From Paratinospora sagittata (lineage: Eukaryota > Streptophyta > Magnoliopsida > Ranunculales > Menispermaceae), in the NCBI GenBank assembly GCA_035771175.1, contig CM069600.1, forward strand, positions 3,265,210-3,329,209: a stretch of DNA of 64,000 bases, written 5' to 3'. The notes below the pieces were generated by a model that was given only the letters and a program-made list of their open reading frames with translations, searched no databases and was not told the origin of the DNA. Each line of letters opens with the position of its first letter. Positions within the stretch are counted from its first letter, which is position 1. Below are positions 23,101-33,512 of the stretch, piece by piece. The position numbers and the translations under genes are program-made.

Positions 23101-26100
23101 CTCATAAAGGCCATCCTTCGTCTTGAAGGCTGTCTTCCATTCATCTCCTGGTTGCATGCATATCTGATGGTAGCCACTGCACAAATCGAGCTTGGAGAAG
23201 ATTTTCGCTCTGTGTAAAGAATCAATCATGTCCTCCAACCTGGGAGTAGGAAAACAATACTTCACAGTTATCTTATTGATCGCTCGACTATCTACATACA
23301 TGTGTCAGCTCCCATCTTTCTTGGGAGTGAGCAATGCGGGGACTGCACATGGAGACATGCTCTCTCGAAGTAGCCCTTTGCCCAACAGCTCTATAACTTG
23401 TCGTTGTAGCTCAACATGTTCAGTGGGAGACATGCTATAATGTGGCAAGTTTGGAAGACAAGCTCTTGGAACAAAGTCTATAGCATGTTGAATGTCCCGT
23501 AGTGGAGGAAGTCCAGCATCAGTCGGCTCATCACGAACATCAGAGAATGAATCTAGTAATGACTGCAAAACAGGTGGGACAGTAGTAGGTGAAGCAACAA
23601 ATGAATGAATGACTACTAAAACCATACCAGAATCACAAATGGCGGCAAGGAAGCTTGACTTCGAAGGAAGTGACGGTGGTGTAGGCTGGGTGCTAGATGG
23701 CTGCAAAGGAAACAATGTAACTCGCTCCCCCTTAAACATGAAGCTATAAGTCTTGCGCTCGCCATCATGCTTGCACTTCTTGTAATACTGCCACGGGCGA
23801 CCCAGTAGTAAGTGACAAGCGTCCATAGGAGCTACTGAGCACCAAATTTCATCTGCATATTTGCCGATGGTGAAAGGAACTATGCATCATTTGTCAACCT
23901 TGACTTCATTCCCCTTTTGAAGCCATTGGATTTTAAAGGGATCTGGATGGGCTTCAACCTTCAACTTCAACTTCTCCACCATATCTGTAGAAACAATGTT
24001 CTCACTGGAACCACTAGCAATGATCACATTGCATAGCCTACTCTGTGACTTACACCGAGTGCCAAAAATATTATGGCGAAGCCATGCATTAGGATCATGT
24101 GGGGAAACGGGTGAGATGAGAGAACGTCTCACAATTAATGCCGGTTGGTGTGGAGCAAACCTCACGGCGAGGTTGTGGTGCAGGCGAGCGCCTGCGATGG
24201 CAACGATTCTTGCGATCCAAATTAATCGCATAAGATTGGTCGGATTCGGACCCCTGCTCTGAATCGTGGAATGAGACTGCATGTTTGCTGTGAGAACCTG
24301 CGGCCTTTTCCCTGTCTTGGACAACAACCGATTCGTGACGTTGTTATTGTGACTACGTCAAGTGCGAAACAACTTTTGTTAGTTGATTCATAGTTTTGGC
24401 AGTATTAGTGATCAATTGCTCGAGTCGTTCGATTCAAGGATTGACTGCGGGTCTTCCTTTCTTCTTCGACAACATTGTTGACAAAAAAAAAAAAAACACA
24501 AGATCAACTTGTCTCTGATACTAATTTGATGTAAATCATCGCGGAAACAAGAACAAAAATACACAAAGATAACCAAAATAAATCTATTGATTCGAATTCT
24601 TCAGAAAAATATCCAATCCCTTTCCTAATGACAATAAGCCTTATTTATAACAAACTATCAAATAAAGTCCTAAATTGACACAACTTCCAACTACTTACCT
24701 ACGTGGGTTTAAACCACCTAACGTGGGCCCACTAACAAAGACATGAAACGAAAATAGAAAACATAATAAAAATAAAAGACATGTTAAACACATGCACGTG
24801 TTTCATGTGTCCCTGCATTACTATCTTTTTTTTATTTTTTGCTTTTTGCTACGGAGTTGGTATTGAGCTTTACCTTTTGGGTAAAGCAAGCGCTTTAGAA
24901 ACAAAAATATACCTCTTTGAGTCAATTGACATGCTTAGTGAGCTAAGTTGACAAAACTTAATTATCAACTAATCATTCAAGGAATTATTAGTTTATACTA
25001 GGAAATGTTGGCTAAGATCTTGAAGGACTCTGGAGGAAAAATCTTCACAGTCATGGGATTACAAAGGTGGAGCCATCATAGAAGGTCTATTTCATGTTTG
25101 GCTTTGTAAATTGTATATGAGGTTTACTATGGATTAGGGGTGGTCTAATTTGAATAATATTATAGAAGTGCTAGATAGATTACTTGATTTGTTGAAGTTT
25201 TGACTTTGCAAGAAACTAATCTACCATCTATTAAGATAAGAGTCTAGTAGGTCATCTTGCTTTGTTTGTGGAGTTGATTATGCTTGCAAATTATAGATTG
25301 GAATTTTGTATTTCTTTGTTTATTTATCTTTTGAGCTTCACTTTGTTACTTTTATTACTGGAGCCTTGTTGAAGTGTCATTAATAAGCATGAAATGAAAA
25401 TTCCCCAAAGGTTTGCCAGTCTTTTGTCATTTTTTTTAATTGAATGTGCAATAAAAAAGTAAAAAGAATTCAATGTAAGTGGTTGAACATGAAAATATAT
25501 ATATATTTTTTTTAGACGAAACAAGAAGTTATTTATTAAAAGAAATAGAAAGTTTACAGCAAACAAGGGCACCAGAAGTGCACCCAGAACAACCAATGCA
25601 GTTCGTGCCAACTCAAAATACATCTACAATGGACCCTTAAGCATATTGCAAACAATTGCTCCAATCTAATACCCAATCAGTAAGAGACGGACCTTGAACT
25701 ACCCCAACCGCATGTACCCAAGAACTGGCCGCATACTTAATATCCTCCTATAACTTAGTCAACTCCCTAGGTCTATCAATAAACAATCTATTATTTCGTT
25801 CAAGCCAAATAAACCAAAGTGTGGCGAATGAAGCAATCAATAACACCTCCTTTGCCAGGCTAGATACGATGGTCGAGTGAGAAGGGGACATACTCTCCTC
25901 AATGCTAGATGGGGGAGAGAATCTAGCCCCTGAGAAACTATACCACTTCTCCCAAATCCATCTTGCGGAAGCACAATATTTCAAATAGGTGATTCGGATC
26001 TTCTTCGGCCTTTAGACACATAACGCAATACTGAGGAGACAAACACGTTAGGGAGACGCCTTTGTAACAAATCTAGGGTATTTAACCTCCTAAGAGCCAG

Positions 26101-28425
26101 TAGCCATCCAAACACTTTAACTTTCGAGCCAGAGCTAGTTGAACATGAAAATAATTCACAAAATTCATAGAATCTATCATAGTTTTTACTTTTCCAATGA
26201 ATTGTTTTAAAACATTGATGCCAACTTTGACTTTTATTTGACAATGTCTTTAATGATTGCAAATATATGAATCAGAGCTCAAATCTCACATAGAGAAATT
26301 AAAGAATTCCCAAGGTAGGGGGGAGGAATAAGATGTATGTAGAGTTTGACATTTACCTAAAAATGAAAATGATGTATTGATGATAAATTATAATCAATAA
26401 ATTTTCAATATATGCTAAAATATTTTATTGATTTTGTAAGTCACTAATTTCACAATTAAAATAAAAATTATATAATTTTTTTTAAAGGAAACTAGATATA
26501 TCATTAATATAGAATAAAAGGTTACAAGAAATGAAATGTGGATAAGGAGGACAAGATGTCCACCCCATCACTCTAATCTCTAAGCCAATTATAAAAACTA
26601 TAACCTCTCAACAATTTACAATTTACAATTTGCAACCCAAAAAAGAGGCAAGCAGCTGTGACCATTCCCATGTTGAGCTCACAGGGGACTCGAAATCATC
26701 GAAAATGCGTCGATTCTTTTCCTTCCAAATGCACCAAATTATTGCAAGATTCACTAACATCCAATGCTTCTACCAACCTGGTTGAACTTGATTCAAGAAT
26801 CTGAAAACACATCCGTCCTGTGGGCTTGGCTTGGATACCGATATAAACAAGAAAGTATCAGAGCCATGTATCCCAAATCTCCGGAGCAAGTGTACTTTGA
26901 AAAGATATGAAAGATCATATCACTAGATTGTTTGCATAGGCTACTACACCAATGGGGGGATAAATTTCTATTAGAAGACCTTCTCTTTAGAACGTCACCA
27001 GTATTAAGCTTACCATGGACAATGACCCACCCCAAGAACTTGACCTTGGACCAGTATTAAGGCTCTTTTTTGTGTTTCTTCTTGGGTCAGTAATTGTAAG
27101 CCGTCTGGTGGGTATAAACTAGGGGAGTGGATGAACCATTGGCAAGCTATTTTGAAATCTTTGTAAAACCCCTATTGGGACACCTCGTCCCTTTAGGCTC
27201 TTTTGTTTGTACATATCTTTTACATATAATATATAAATTTATAATCATGTTTCTGGTCAAAAAAAAAAAAAGAAAAGAACTTGACCTTTGACTGATTACA
27301 AAGCTATATAAAAGTTCAATATACACATACCATGCTTCATGCATTATTAAGATTTAAGAGTGCAAATCTTATTCTGAATGATTACATTTTAAATTTTAGT
27401 TTTTTTGGTGTATAATGATACTTTTTCTAGCATATTGTGATTAATTTACCTAACATTTAGGCAAAAACTCTCTCAAACTTTTTTTAATGACAAACAAAAC
27501 TTTACAAAAGTTCTTTGTTTCATTCGAATTCTTCAAATTAATTAATGGTTATAACTTATAAGTAACGTTACAGAAGTTTAGGTGAATTGAAGGTTTTGAT
27601 CATAGCTAATAAGTATTTTGGTAGTATTGATTATTATTATTATTATTATTAATTTTATTTTATTTTTGATAGAAAACATGCATCATTGTTTATTAAAACA
27701 TAAATTGGGAGGCAACACGATGGTTTTGTGACTTCCACTGGAATAATATTTGGTTGTGGTTGACCTCAAATAATTGGACTAAGTTTCTATGTTGATGTAG
27801 TTGTGCCAAGATTGTCCAAAGGCCTCACATTAAAAGGAAAACTGAGTTTTATCTTTTATTTTTTGGTCATATGCTAAAGTTGTAAAGCTATTTGATAATA
27901 GGTTACCATTTGATGCCTTTATATGCTTAATACGTATCAGTTCTTGACTTTTTTTTTTTTTAACCATTGAGAATAAATAGGAGAGAATTGAAGCTCAAAA
28001 TTTGTTTGCTACAAAAGAAGCTGAGGAAGAAGCTAAGAAGGAACCTGCTAAGACATTTACTCCTGGAGAGTCTCTAAGTATGCCTAAGGCTCCAAAGGAA
28101 GAAGAAACACCCAAAGTGGTTGCCCCTACACCTGAGCAAATTATAGCTATCAAGGTATGTTGTTTGTTGCATAGAAGTGTATTCTTCGAATTTTAAGTAC
28201 AGATATGTTATCTTACACAATATATAAAAAATGGAGGACTTTTCCATTTCCAAGTTTTGGATACTGCTTCATCGTGTCCAGCTCTTTCTTCATTGATTCT
28301 GTTTCTACTTCTTCCCTTCACTGTTCTCACTTATCTCTGCCTCTTGTTTTTCATTTGGACTCACCGTCTCTTCTATCTCAGTGTTGTTAAGTTTCTCTTC
28401 TGATCTCTCTCTTTGTGTTTTGGTT

Positions 28426-28497
<72 letters not shown>

Positions 28498-29528
28498 CTC
28501 CTTCTTGGTCTCTCTTGTTGCATTGGATTCTCTCTCTCTCTCCCACTCCCTCTTGGTCTCTCTCTCTCTGGTTCTCTCGTCTCTGCTTATATTCTTCGTC
28601 CCTAAGTTATCTCGTCATTTGCCTATTTGTTCTTCTTTAGTTTCTAGAAGTATGAAATATGGCTCTACATTTTTGTATTCTTCTTTTTGTCATAATCGTT
28701 CTCTAGCTCTTAGCAAATCTCATCATTTTTTCTTATCCTCTCTTTTTGGCAGCTTTTTCAACTCACTTCTTATCCTCCTTTCGTTTGGTTATTTGTTTTC
28801 AGTTCATTGTGTGTCTGCTACTTTGACAATTCGTTAATTGTTTCTCTCCATAGTAACTGAACGAACACGTGCATAGCACATTAGATGTTCTCTTCTCTTT
28901 GACCTCTTGTTTTCTAACTTCTACCAAGTGAGTCTGTGTTCCATTAGGTTATTTGTCTTCGTGGACATTTCATTAAATCTTCTCTTTGTAATAAGTGAAA
29001 GTATACAGTATGTATTCCATTAATTGCCCTATCCTCTTTCAGTTTGTCTCTTCAAGTTCTTACCACATGATGGGTTGGTACATAGAGTTATTATTTTTTT
29101 AAAGGACTGTACATAGAGTTGTTCATCCACTTTTACCATTCCACTTTGGAGCAAGTTATTCAATATTTTATTGTATATTTTTATCTCTTTACTGCTCATA
29201 TTCGTATCTCTAGATTTGATTTCTTTGATTACCAAGTAGAGTCCTTCCTATCACTAAATTGGTGGAAGTTATGTTATTTTAGATTCTAGAAGGTTTAAAG
29301 TTTATCTAATCCCATTTTGTCTATAAGATTTAATTTTTTAATTCTTTCCATATGTTAATTGATTTTAAATTAAGAAGGAATTTTTTTTTTTTGGAAAAGG
29401 AAGAAAAAATTAAATTAGTAACAACTTTTTATATCCCCATTGAATTAACGTTTATTGATGTTAACATAATTTATTTGCGTGAACATTTGTACGTTTTTAT
29501 ATCCACTCTGTTTTGCTTCCTTTCTTTA

Positions 29529-29567
<39 letters not shown>

Positions 29568-32207
29568 CAATGTGCAGATCTAAAGATAAGAGAAAACTAC
29601 CCATCAAATTATTAATTGAAATATATTGATACATACTAATAAATACAAATATTTTACGGGGATGTTGGTTTGATTATCATTTTAAATTTCAAAGTATACT
29701 TTTCATATATTTCAGTTTTTCACTTTTTAAGACATTATTGTCTAATTTCCTTAATGTACAAATTGAAGTTCATCCATGTAATCTTTTTTATTCATAAAAT
29801 ACTATTTTTATAATCTCTTGAATCAAACCCGTGCATAGTGTGCAAGGCTATAAACTTGTGCTACGTAATCTTGTTAACCAACAGGCATGCTTTTGGAAAT
29901 TTTCTCCTGTGTCTAGATACGTAGGCTGTCGAAGGTCCTCAATCGTCATATCAAAGTTTCAATTATTACTTTATTTCTTTTGTTTGATTTTCCTGTGTCT
30001 GTTAGACCCATTGATAAAGTTTCATTCCTTTTTAATTATGTGCAAGTTTCAATATGATCAATGTTTTGAATCACTTTGGCATCTATAGTCATTGACATGT
30101 TTCGGAATGTATTTCTAAAGCTTATAACTTGTGACTGTATTTGTGCAGGCTGCAATTGTGAACTCCCAGACTCTAGAAGAGGTTGCAAGACTTGAAAAGG
30201 TATTCTTCTTTTCAGCTCAGGAAATTCTCTCTGTAAATGTATCTGATTTATTACTTTTGTTCTCTCCCCTACAGGCTGTTTCTTGAATTTGGATCTTGTG
30301 GTTTTGATTTGGTGTATCCTGTTATGAGCAGGCATTGAAGTCAGGCCAGCTTCCTGCAGATTTGAAGATTCCTGATGTTGACGTAGCTGCTGTTCAAGCC
30401 CAAAATGACACAATGGATGTAGATGCTCCAAAAGAAGCACATGAGGAATCAAATAATGCTGAGGATCAACCGAAGAATGCAGATCCAGCATCTATTGAAC
30501 AGGTATTACACAGCTTATACTGTATTCTTTTTACTCTCTACTAGTTAGTGTGCAATTGCATTGCGTGCTACGTTTTTCTTTACTAATTGAAAAATATTAG
30601 TATAGTTTTAGGGAAATAGTTGGACAAATATTTTGTAAGATTTGCTTTCAGAATCAACCCACGTCCCGATCTGATGCATTTTTCTTATACTCTAGCGTAT
30701 TGGTTTGCTTCCAATTTCTCCTAGCTATATAGAACATGCAAGACTAATACTTTGTCTGAAAGCTCAAGTATACAGGAGCTGTCTTAGATTGTAGAGCAGT
30801 CTTTATCACGGGAAAAATGGATTGAATTTTCACATGTTTGTGAATTTACGTTCTATAGGAGAGTCAAACATATTTTTTTGAGTTTGGGAGAAATCTCATC
30901 TTCTAGCTTCATTTTGGGTTGGCAATAGCAGTTTGTCTGAGGGCTATGCTCTAGGGGAGTGACTTAGAGGGTGGGGCAATTTTGTATAATCTTAGGGGAA
31001 AGGCAAAGGGTGGCCGTGATGTATAGTCATTTCTGAATCATTCTCTATACATATATATACTATTCCTTTGTTTCTTTAAAAAAAAAAACATTTTCTTTTT
31101 GAGTATTTAGGATGAAAGAGTGACTCGATCAGTTTCCTGAGTACATTACTTGGAACTATGGGGAAAATGAACCCCATTCCTTGTTTTTTAGGGATTACCC
31201 ATGTAATGGCTTGTTGATGCTTTTCAAGAAGAATTGAAGATAGAGAATAGAATAAGAAACAAGACGTCGAGAAGAGGAATTGAAGAGTTGAGGTCCGAAA
31301 ATTAATTTTGAATTTGATCTGAATTGATCCCTTTACAAACTGGTATTTATGGACACAGAAATCTAAAGAGCTTGACTTAGTAAAGTCCTTTCAAAATAAA
31401 ATTCAAAATTCTGAACAAGTGGGTAAGAATTAGTTCTTTTAAATTCTAAAACACCTTACTTAACTAAGGTTCCCCCTAGATAATTACAGTTAGCTCCTTG
31501 GCAGTGAGTTTCTTCTAAATTGGAATGAATCAGTAGTGAATCACTAGTGAGCAGGATTGAATCAGTCTAAATCACTTGCTGCATCATTATGGATAAGTAT
31601 AATGTTTGTTGATTTGGTCTGAATTGTTAGTTAGCTGAAGAAACACTAATACCTTTATGATTACGTGGGCACTTAATATATAGAAATATAGAGTTCATAT
31701 TTGTGTTGTAAATCTCACAATTTATTAATCAGAATATCACTTTCAGCTACTCACTATATAACATCTTCTGACCCTTGCTTTAGCCTTAACATATCTTCCT
31801 ATATCACATTAGAAAGTGTTGCACCATATGTAAATCTAAATTCCCCTTCCATAGACTTTTCATATTCAATATCTTAGAATAACTGAGTTTTCGTGCACAG
31901 AATTTTTTATTAGTCAGCACATCATTTAAACAAACTCATATTGAATAATTTACATGCTCCAAAACTTGCAATGCTATCTGTCAATACTGCAAGGTCCCAA
32001 GTTTCATTGGTTATATCATGTTATGCAAACTCCCAAGGACAACTGAACAAGCATGTTGTAGCTACATTTACGTAGTACCCCCAAAATTATTACTAATAAT
32101 AGTGGTGTTGTATTATTTCAAACTGTTATATCTTTCCATGCTATTTATCCTTCTATACTTTGACAGAGATGGGTGACCTAGTGCCTTGTTCTTTCTTTCA
32201 GGATTAA
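17193..32207 (+). CDS. U2A': U2 small nuclear ribonucleoprotein A' (U2A')
   Basis: Eight exons: 17193-17274, 17434-17474, 18734-18863, 18949-19154, 27981-28154, 30149-30199, 30332-30502 and 32202-32207. All introns are GT-AG. They total 861 nt, giving 286 aa, close to the family size. The protein starts [11 protein letters not shown]. Leucine-rich repeats cover residues 20-140 ([52 protein letters not shown]), followed by the LRR-cap segment [17 protein letters not shown]. The C-terminal third is charged (KEAEEEAKK, then [19 protein letters not shown]). In the spliceosome U2A' pairs with U2B'' and binds stem-loop IV of U2 snRNA in the nucleus. Intron 4 is 8826 bp and full of transposons. The last exon adds only Asp and a stop and is the least certain. 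Confidence 0.93.
18425..18602 (+). repeat. possible retroelement 3' tail in U2A' intron 2
   Basis: The sequence ends tttgtttcttgtc followed by an A run (18589-18601). The plus-strand LINE remnant at 27048 ends almost the same way (tttctggtc plus A run). This suggests a 5'-truncated LINE or SINE tail. No target duplication or coding motif was found. Confidence 0.3.
19221..19596. mobile_element. MITE with 20-bp inverted ends (hAT-like) in U2A' intron 4
   Basis: The left end GCCTATTTGATAGGTAAGAA and the complement of the right end, GCCTATTTGAGAGCTAAGAA, are inverted repeats with two differences. Further inverted similarity (ttttcttgagaaa) continues inward. The 376-bp size, AT richness and lack of coding match a MITE. 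Flanks CTTGGAGG(A) and CTTTAGGT are only loosely alike, so the 8-bp duplication expected for hAT is not secure. Confidence 0.6.
19597..20417. other. U2A' intron 4, unassigned
   Basis: Intronic sequence between the MITE and the chromovirus. It is AT-rich with no frame or repeat I can identify. Confidence 0.5.
20423..20717 (-). repeat. 3' LTR of the chromovirus
   Basis: 295 bp. On the - strand it starts TGATGTAGGGACGCATG and ends TTTACATTA (family end TTTACATCA). It differs from the 5' LTR at many scattered positions, so the insertion is not recent. Confidence 0.9.
20687..24480 (-). pseudogene. chromovirus gag-pol remnant
   Basis: Read right to left: a short gag start ([13 protein letters not shown] then a stop), then the protease region at 23887-24327. 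There the active-site Asp is changed, reading [10 protein letters not shown] where the family has D before SG or GG. Reverse transcriptase at 22630-23826 has [13 protein letters not shown] and the catalytic YFDDILLY near 22990; a stop follows KKDGS near 23305. RNase H is cut after its first residues. Integrase resumes at about 21713 with a stop near 21440. The C-terminus includes the chromodomain [16 protein letters not shown] near 20830-20860, which in this family guides insertion to marked chromatin. It cannot make a working polyprotein. Confidence 0.9.
21714..22618 (+). repeat. truncated gypsy LTR fragment inside the chromovirus
   Basis: It begins TGTAACACCCCATAG and contains tttgggtatcgattaatattt near its right end. 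The same landmarks occur in the LTR at 56058-58433 read on the - strand (TGTAACGACCC start, then tttttggatatcgattgata). So this is about the first 900 bp of a related LTR, truncated at 22618. There is no 5-bp duplication, and chromovirus RNase H and part of integrase are missing at the join. Confidence 0.7.
24527..24820 (-). repeat. 5' LTR of the chromovirus
   Basis: 294 bp, starting (- strand) TAATGCAGGGACAC, from an ancestral TGATG, and ending TTTACATCA next to the primer site. It is paired with the LTR at 20423-20717. Confidence 0.9.
24826..25481. other. U2A' intron 4, unassigned
   Basis: AT-rich intron sequence between the chromovirus and the first LINE. I see no frame or repeat I can name. 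Confidence 0.5.
25498..26137 (-). mobile_element. 5'-truncated L1-type LINE
   Basis: Flanked by a 16-bp target duplication, GTTGAACATGAAAATA, at 25482-25497 and 26138-26153. The poly(A) tail appears as a T run at the left (25505-25514), so it reads on the - strand. Coding remnants include [20 protein letters not shown] and RRLPNVFV, the zinc-binding domain found after reverse transcriptase in plant L1 elements, then a Trp-rich C-terminus ([13 protein letters not shown]). It has internal stops and is dead. Confidence 0.88.
26480..27310 (-). mobile_element. second LINE remnant, interrupted by another LINE
   Basis: A T run at 26478-26486 marks the poly(A) end. The - strand frame has [20 protein letters not shown] then [13 protein letters not shown], another copy of the L1 zinc-binding region. 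The plus-strand LINE at 27048-27274 sits inside it: NQSKVKFLG is recovered only when that insert and one duplication are removed. I found no target duplication for this copy, so its right edge is approximate. Confidence 0.7.
27048..27274 (+). mobile_element. short plus-strand LINE 3' end
   Basis: Flanked by 14-bp duplications, AAGAACTTGACCTT, at 27034-27047 and 27275-27288, with a poly(A) tail at 27259-27274. The + strand reads [14 protein letters not shown] before a stop, typical of the far C-terminal or 3' region of plant L1. It is only 227 bp, so strongly 5'-truncated. It inserted into the older LINE on the other strand. Confidence 0.8.
27311..27980. other. end of U2A' intron 4
   Basis: AT-rich intron end with a short TTA repeat near 27629-27650 and a T-rich tract before the acceptor at 27979-27980. 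I see no other feature. Confidence 0.5.
28427..28495. repeat. (CT)n microsatellite in U2A' intron 5
   Basis: About 34 uninterrupted CT units inside a longer pyrimidine-rich stretch (28300-28600). Ser/Leu or Arg/Glu runs predicted across it are repeat artefacts. Confidence 0.95.
28601..30148. other. rest of U2A' intron 5
   Basis: Intron sequence with a (TA)n run at 29531-29564. Nothing else is recognised. The intron ends TTTGTGCAG before exon 6. Confidence 0.5.
29531..29564. repeat. (TA)n microsatellite
   Basis: Seventeen TA units in U2A' intron 5. Confidence 0.9.
31212..31588 (-). repeat. possible solo LTR in U2A' intron 7
   Basis: Read on the - strand it begins TGATGCAGCAAG and ends AAAGCATCA, with TG..CA ends resembling those of the chromovirus in intron 4 (TGATG...CATCA). 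A TATA-like CCATAAATACC lies inside. Flanking 5-mers do not match, so this may be a decayed solo LTR or a chance similarity. Confidence 0.4.
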
Positions 32208-33512
32208 AGGCATTTCTCTTTAACAATCTGCTTAAAAGCCACTTTGGTTCCTGGAAAGGGAGAGATTGACGGATGAAGAATGTGAGTTGAGATCACTTAA
32301 AATGCTTTGATATGCACAATTGAAGAAAGAAACACAGAGTAATTCTGAAAAGTTGGTGATCTTTTCCCTAATCAGATTTTTGAAGGATTTTCATTTTCCT
32401 TGCACTTGACTAGGGAATGTTTGTAATATTATGAAAACAGAAGATCATTTATGCTCAAATATCAGGTGCCAATAGTTATTGACCTTGCAGAACTTCCCTT
32501 TGAACGGCAATTTCTTTGTTTTCCTTAAAATTCTCAATCTGGGTTTGGAGGAATTGCATGACAAATTTTTGATCCTAGCATGAATCATTATCATCAATCT
32601 ACCAGTGGGCGGATTTGATTTGATTTGATTTGATATATTTTTTCCATTTTCTTTTTTATGTATAATTGATTGCCCAAAGCAGTTTTCTACACAATAATCC
32701 TCTCGAAGGAAGGTATGTGTCAGTGACTCAGTCTTCCTTATTCCTCAGTTAGGGTGATCGGTCTGTAATTACTAGGAGCTTACAGCCTCTTAAGCTCATC
32801 CTATCTCATTATGAAGAATAAAATTAAACGTATTTTTTGATCTTGTTGCATAACTACTAGAGGTGTCAACAACATATAATGCCATCCACATTTGTACAAG
32901 AAATTAAACTTATTTTTGCTACAAAATGCAATGCCATCCACATTGGTACAAGAACCGAAATCCTTTCACTTGCTAATCTATGCATGTATACAATTTCTGT
33001 TGGCCTATAAGAAAAAAAAATGGAAGGTCATGTATACAGTACGCTTTCACTCACTAGTGTTCCTTTTTCTTTTGAAAAAATAAATAAATTTAATTTAATT
33101 TAATTTTTTGTGAAGACACTCACTAGTGTTCAATTCCAATGGAGACGTCAACAAAAAAATCTTATGTAACCAAATGGATTGTTTGAACTTGATGCTAATT
33201 AGATTTAAAACTCAAAATAAAATAAACACTAATTTTATGACTAGCATATTTAAATGTATATTTTTTTTAGATTTTGTATATTTAAAATAAATCTCTTCAC
33301 ATTGAAATTAAATCCAAAATTTGCAAAGTTAAAAAAAGAAAGAAAAATAAAAATAAAAATATTAATAATAATAACAATAATAATCCTATCACTCGCTGTG
33401 GACCATTTCAAAAAAGCGACCGTTGCAAAGTGCCAGTACTTGCCGCTGGCGCCAGCAAGGAAGAAGAAGGTATAAATAACCATCAGTTCAATTGTGTATG
33501 TTTTAACGCCAG
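32208..33512 (+). other. U2A' 3' UTR and PPR upstream region
   Basis: The first few hundred bases after the stop are the likely U2A' 3' UTR. No single poly(A) signal stands out. The region from about 32800 is AT-rich. There is a short gattt repeat near 32618. The last 120 bp, gcgaccgttgcaaag through the TATAAATA at 33471-33478, look like the PPR gene promoter, with the TATA-like box about 40 bp before the ATG. Confidence 0.4.

Larger units (their letters stand above)
20423..24820 (-). mobile_element. Ty3/gypsy chromovirus with both LTRs
   Basis: The element is 4398 bp with target duplication CTATC at 20418-20422 and 24821-24825. LTRs are 20423-20717 and 24527-24820. It lies on the - strand inside U2A' intron 4. 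A primer site resembling initiator tRNA-Met (TAGTATCAGAGAC) abuts the 5' LTR at about 24511-24524, and a purine tract (CCTGGGGGGAT) abuts the 3' LTR. Most of gag is gone, and RNase H plus part of integrase are replaced by a foreign LTR piece (21714-22618). The chromodomain near the C-terminus puts it in the chromovirus group. Confidence 0.93.

Noticed and set aside
28305..28837. Long Ser/Leu and Arg/Glu open frames on both strands
   Set aside because: They are translations of the CT microsatellite in U2A' intron 5.
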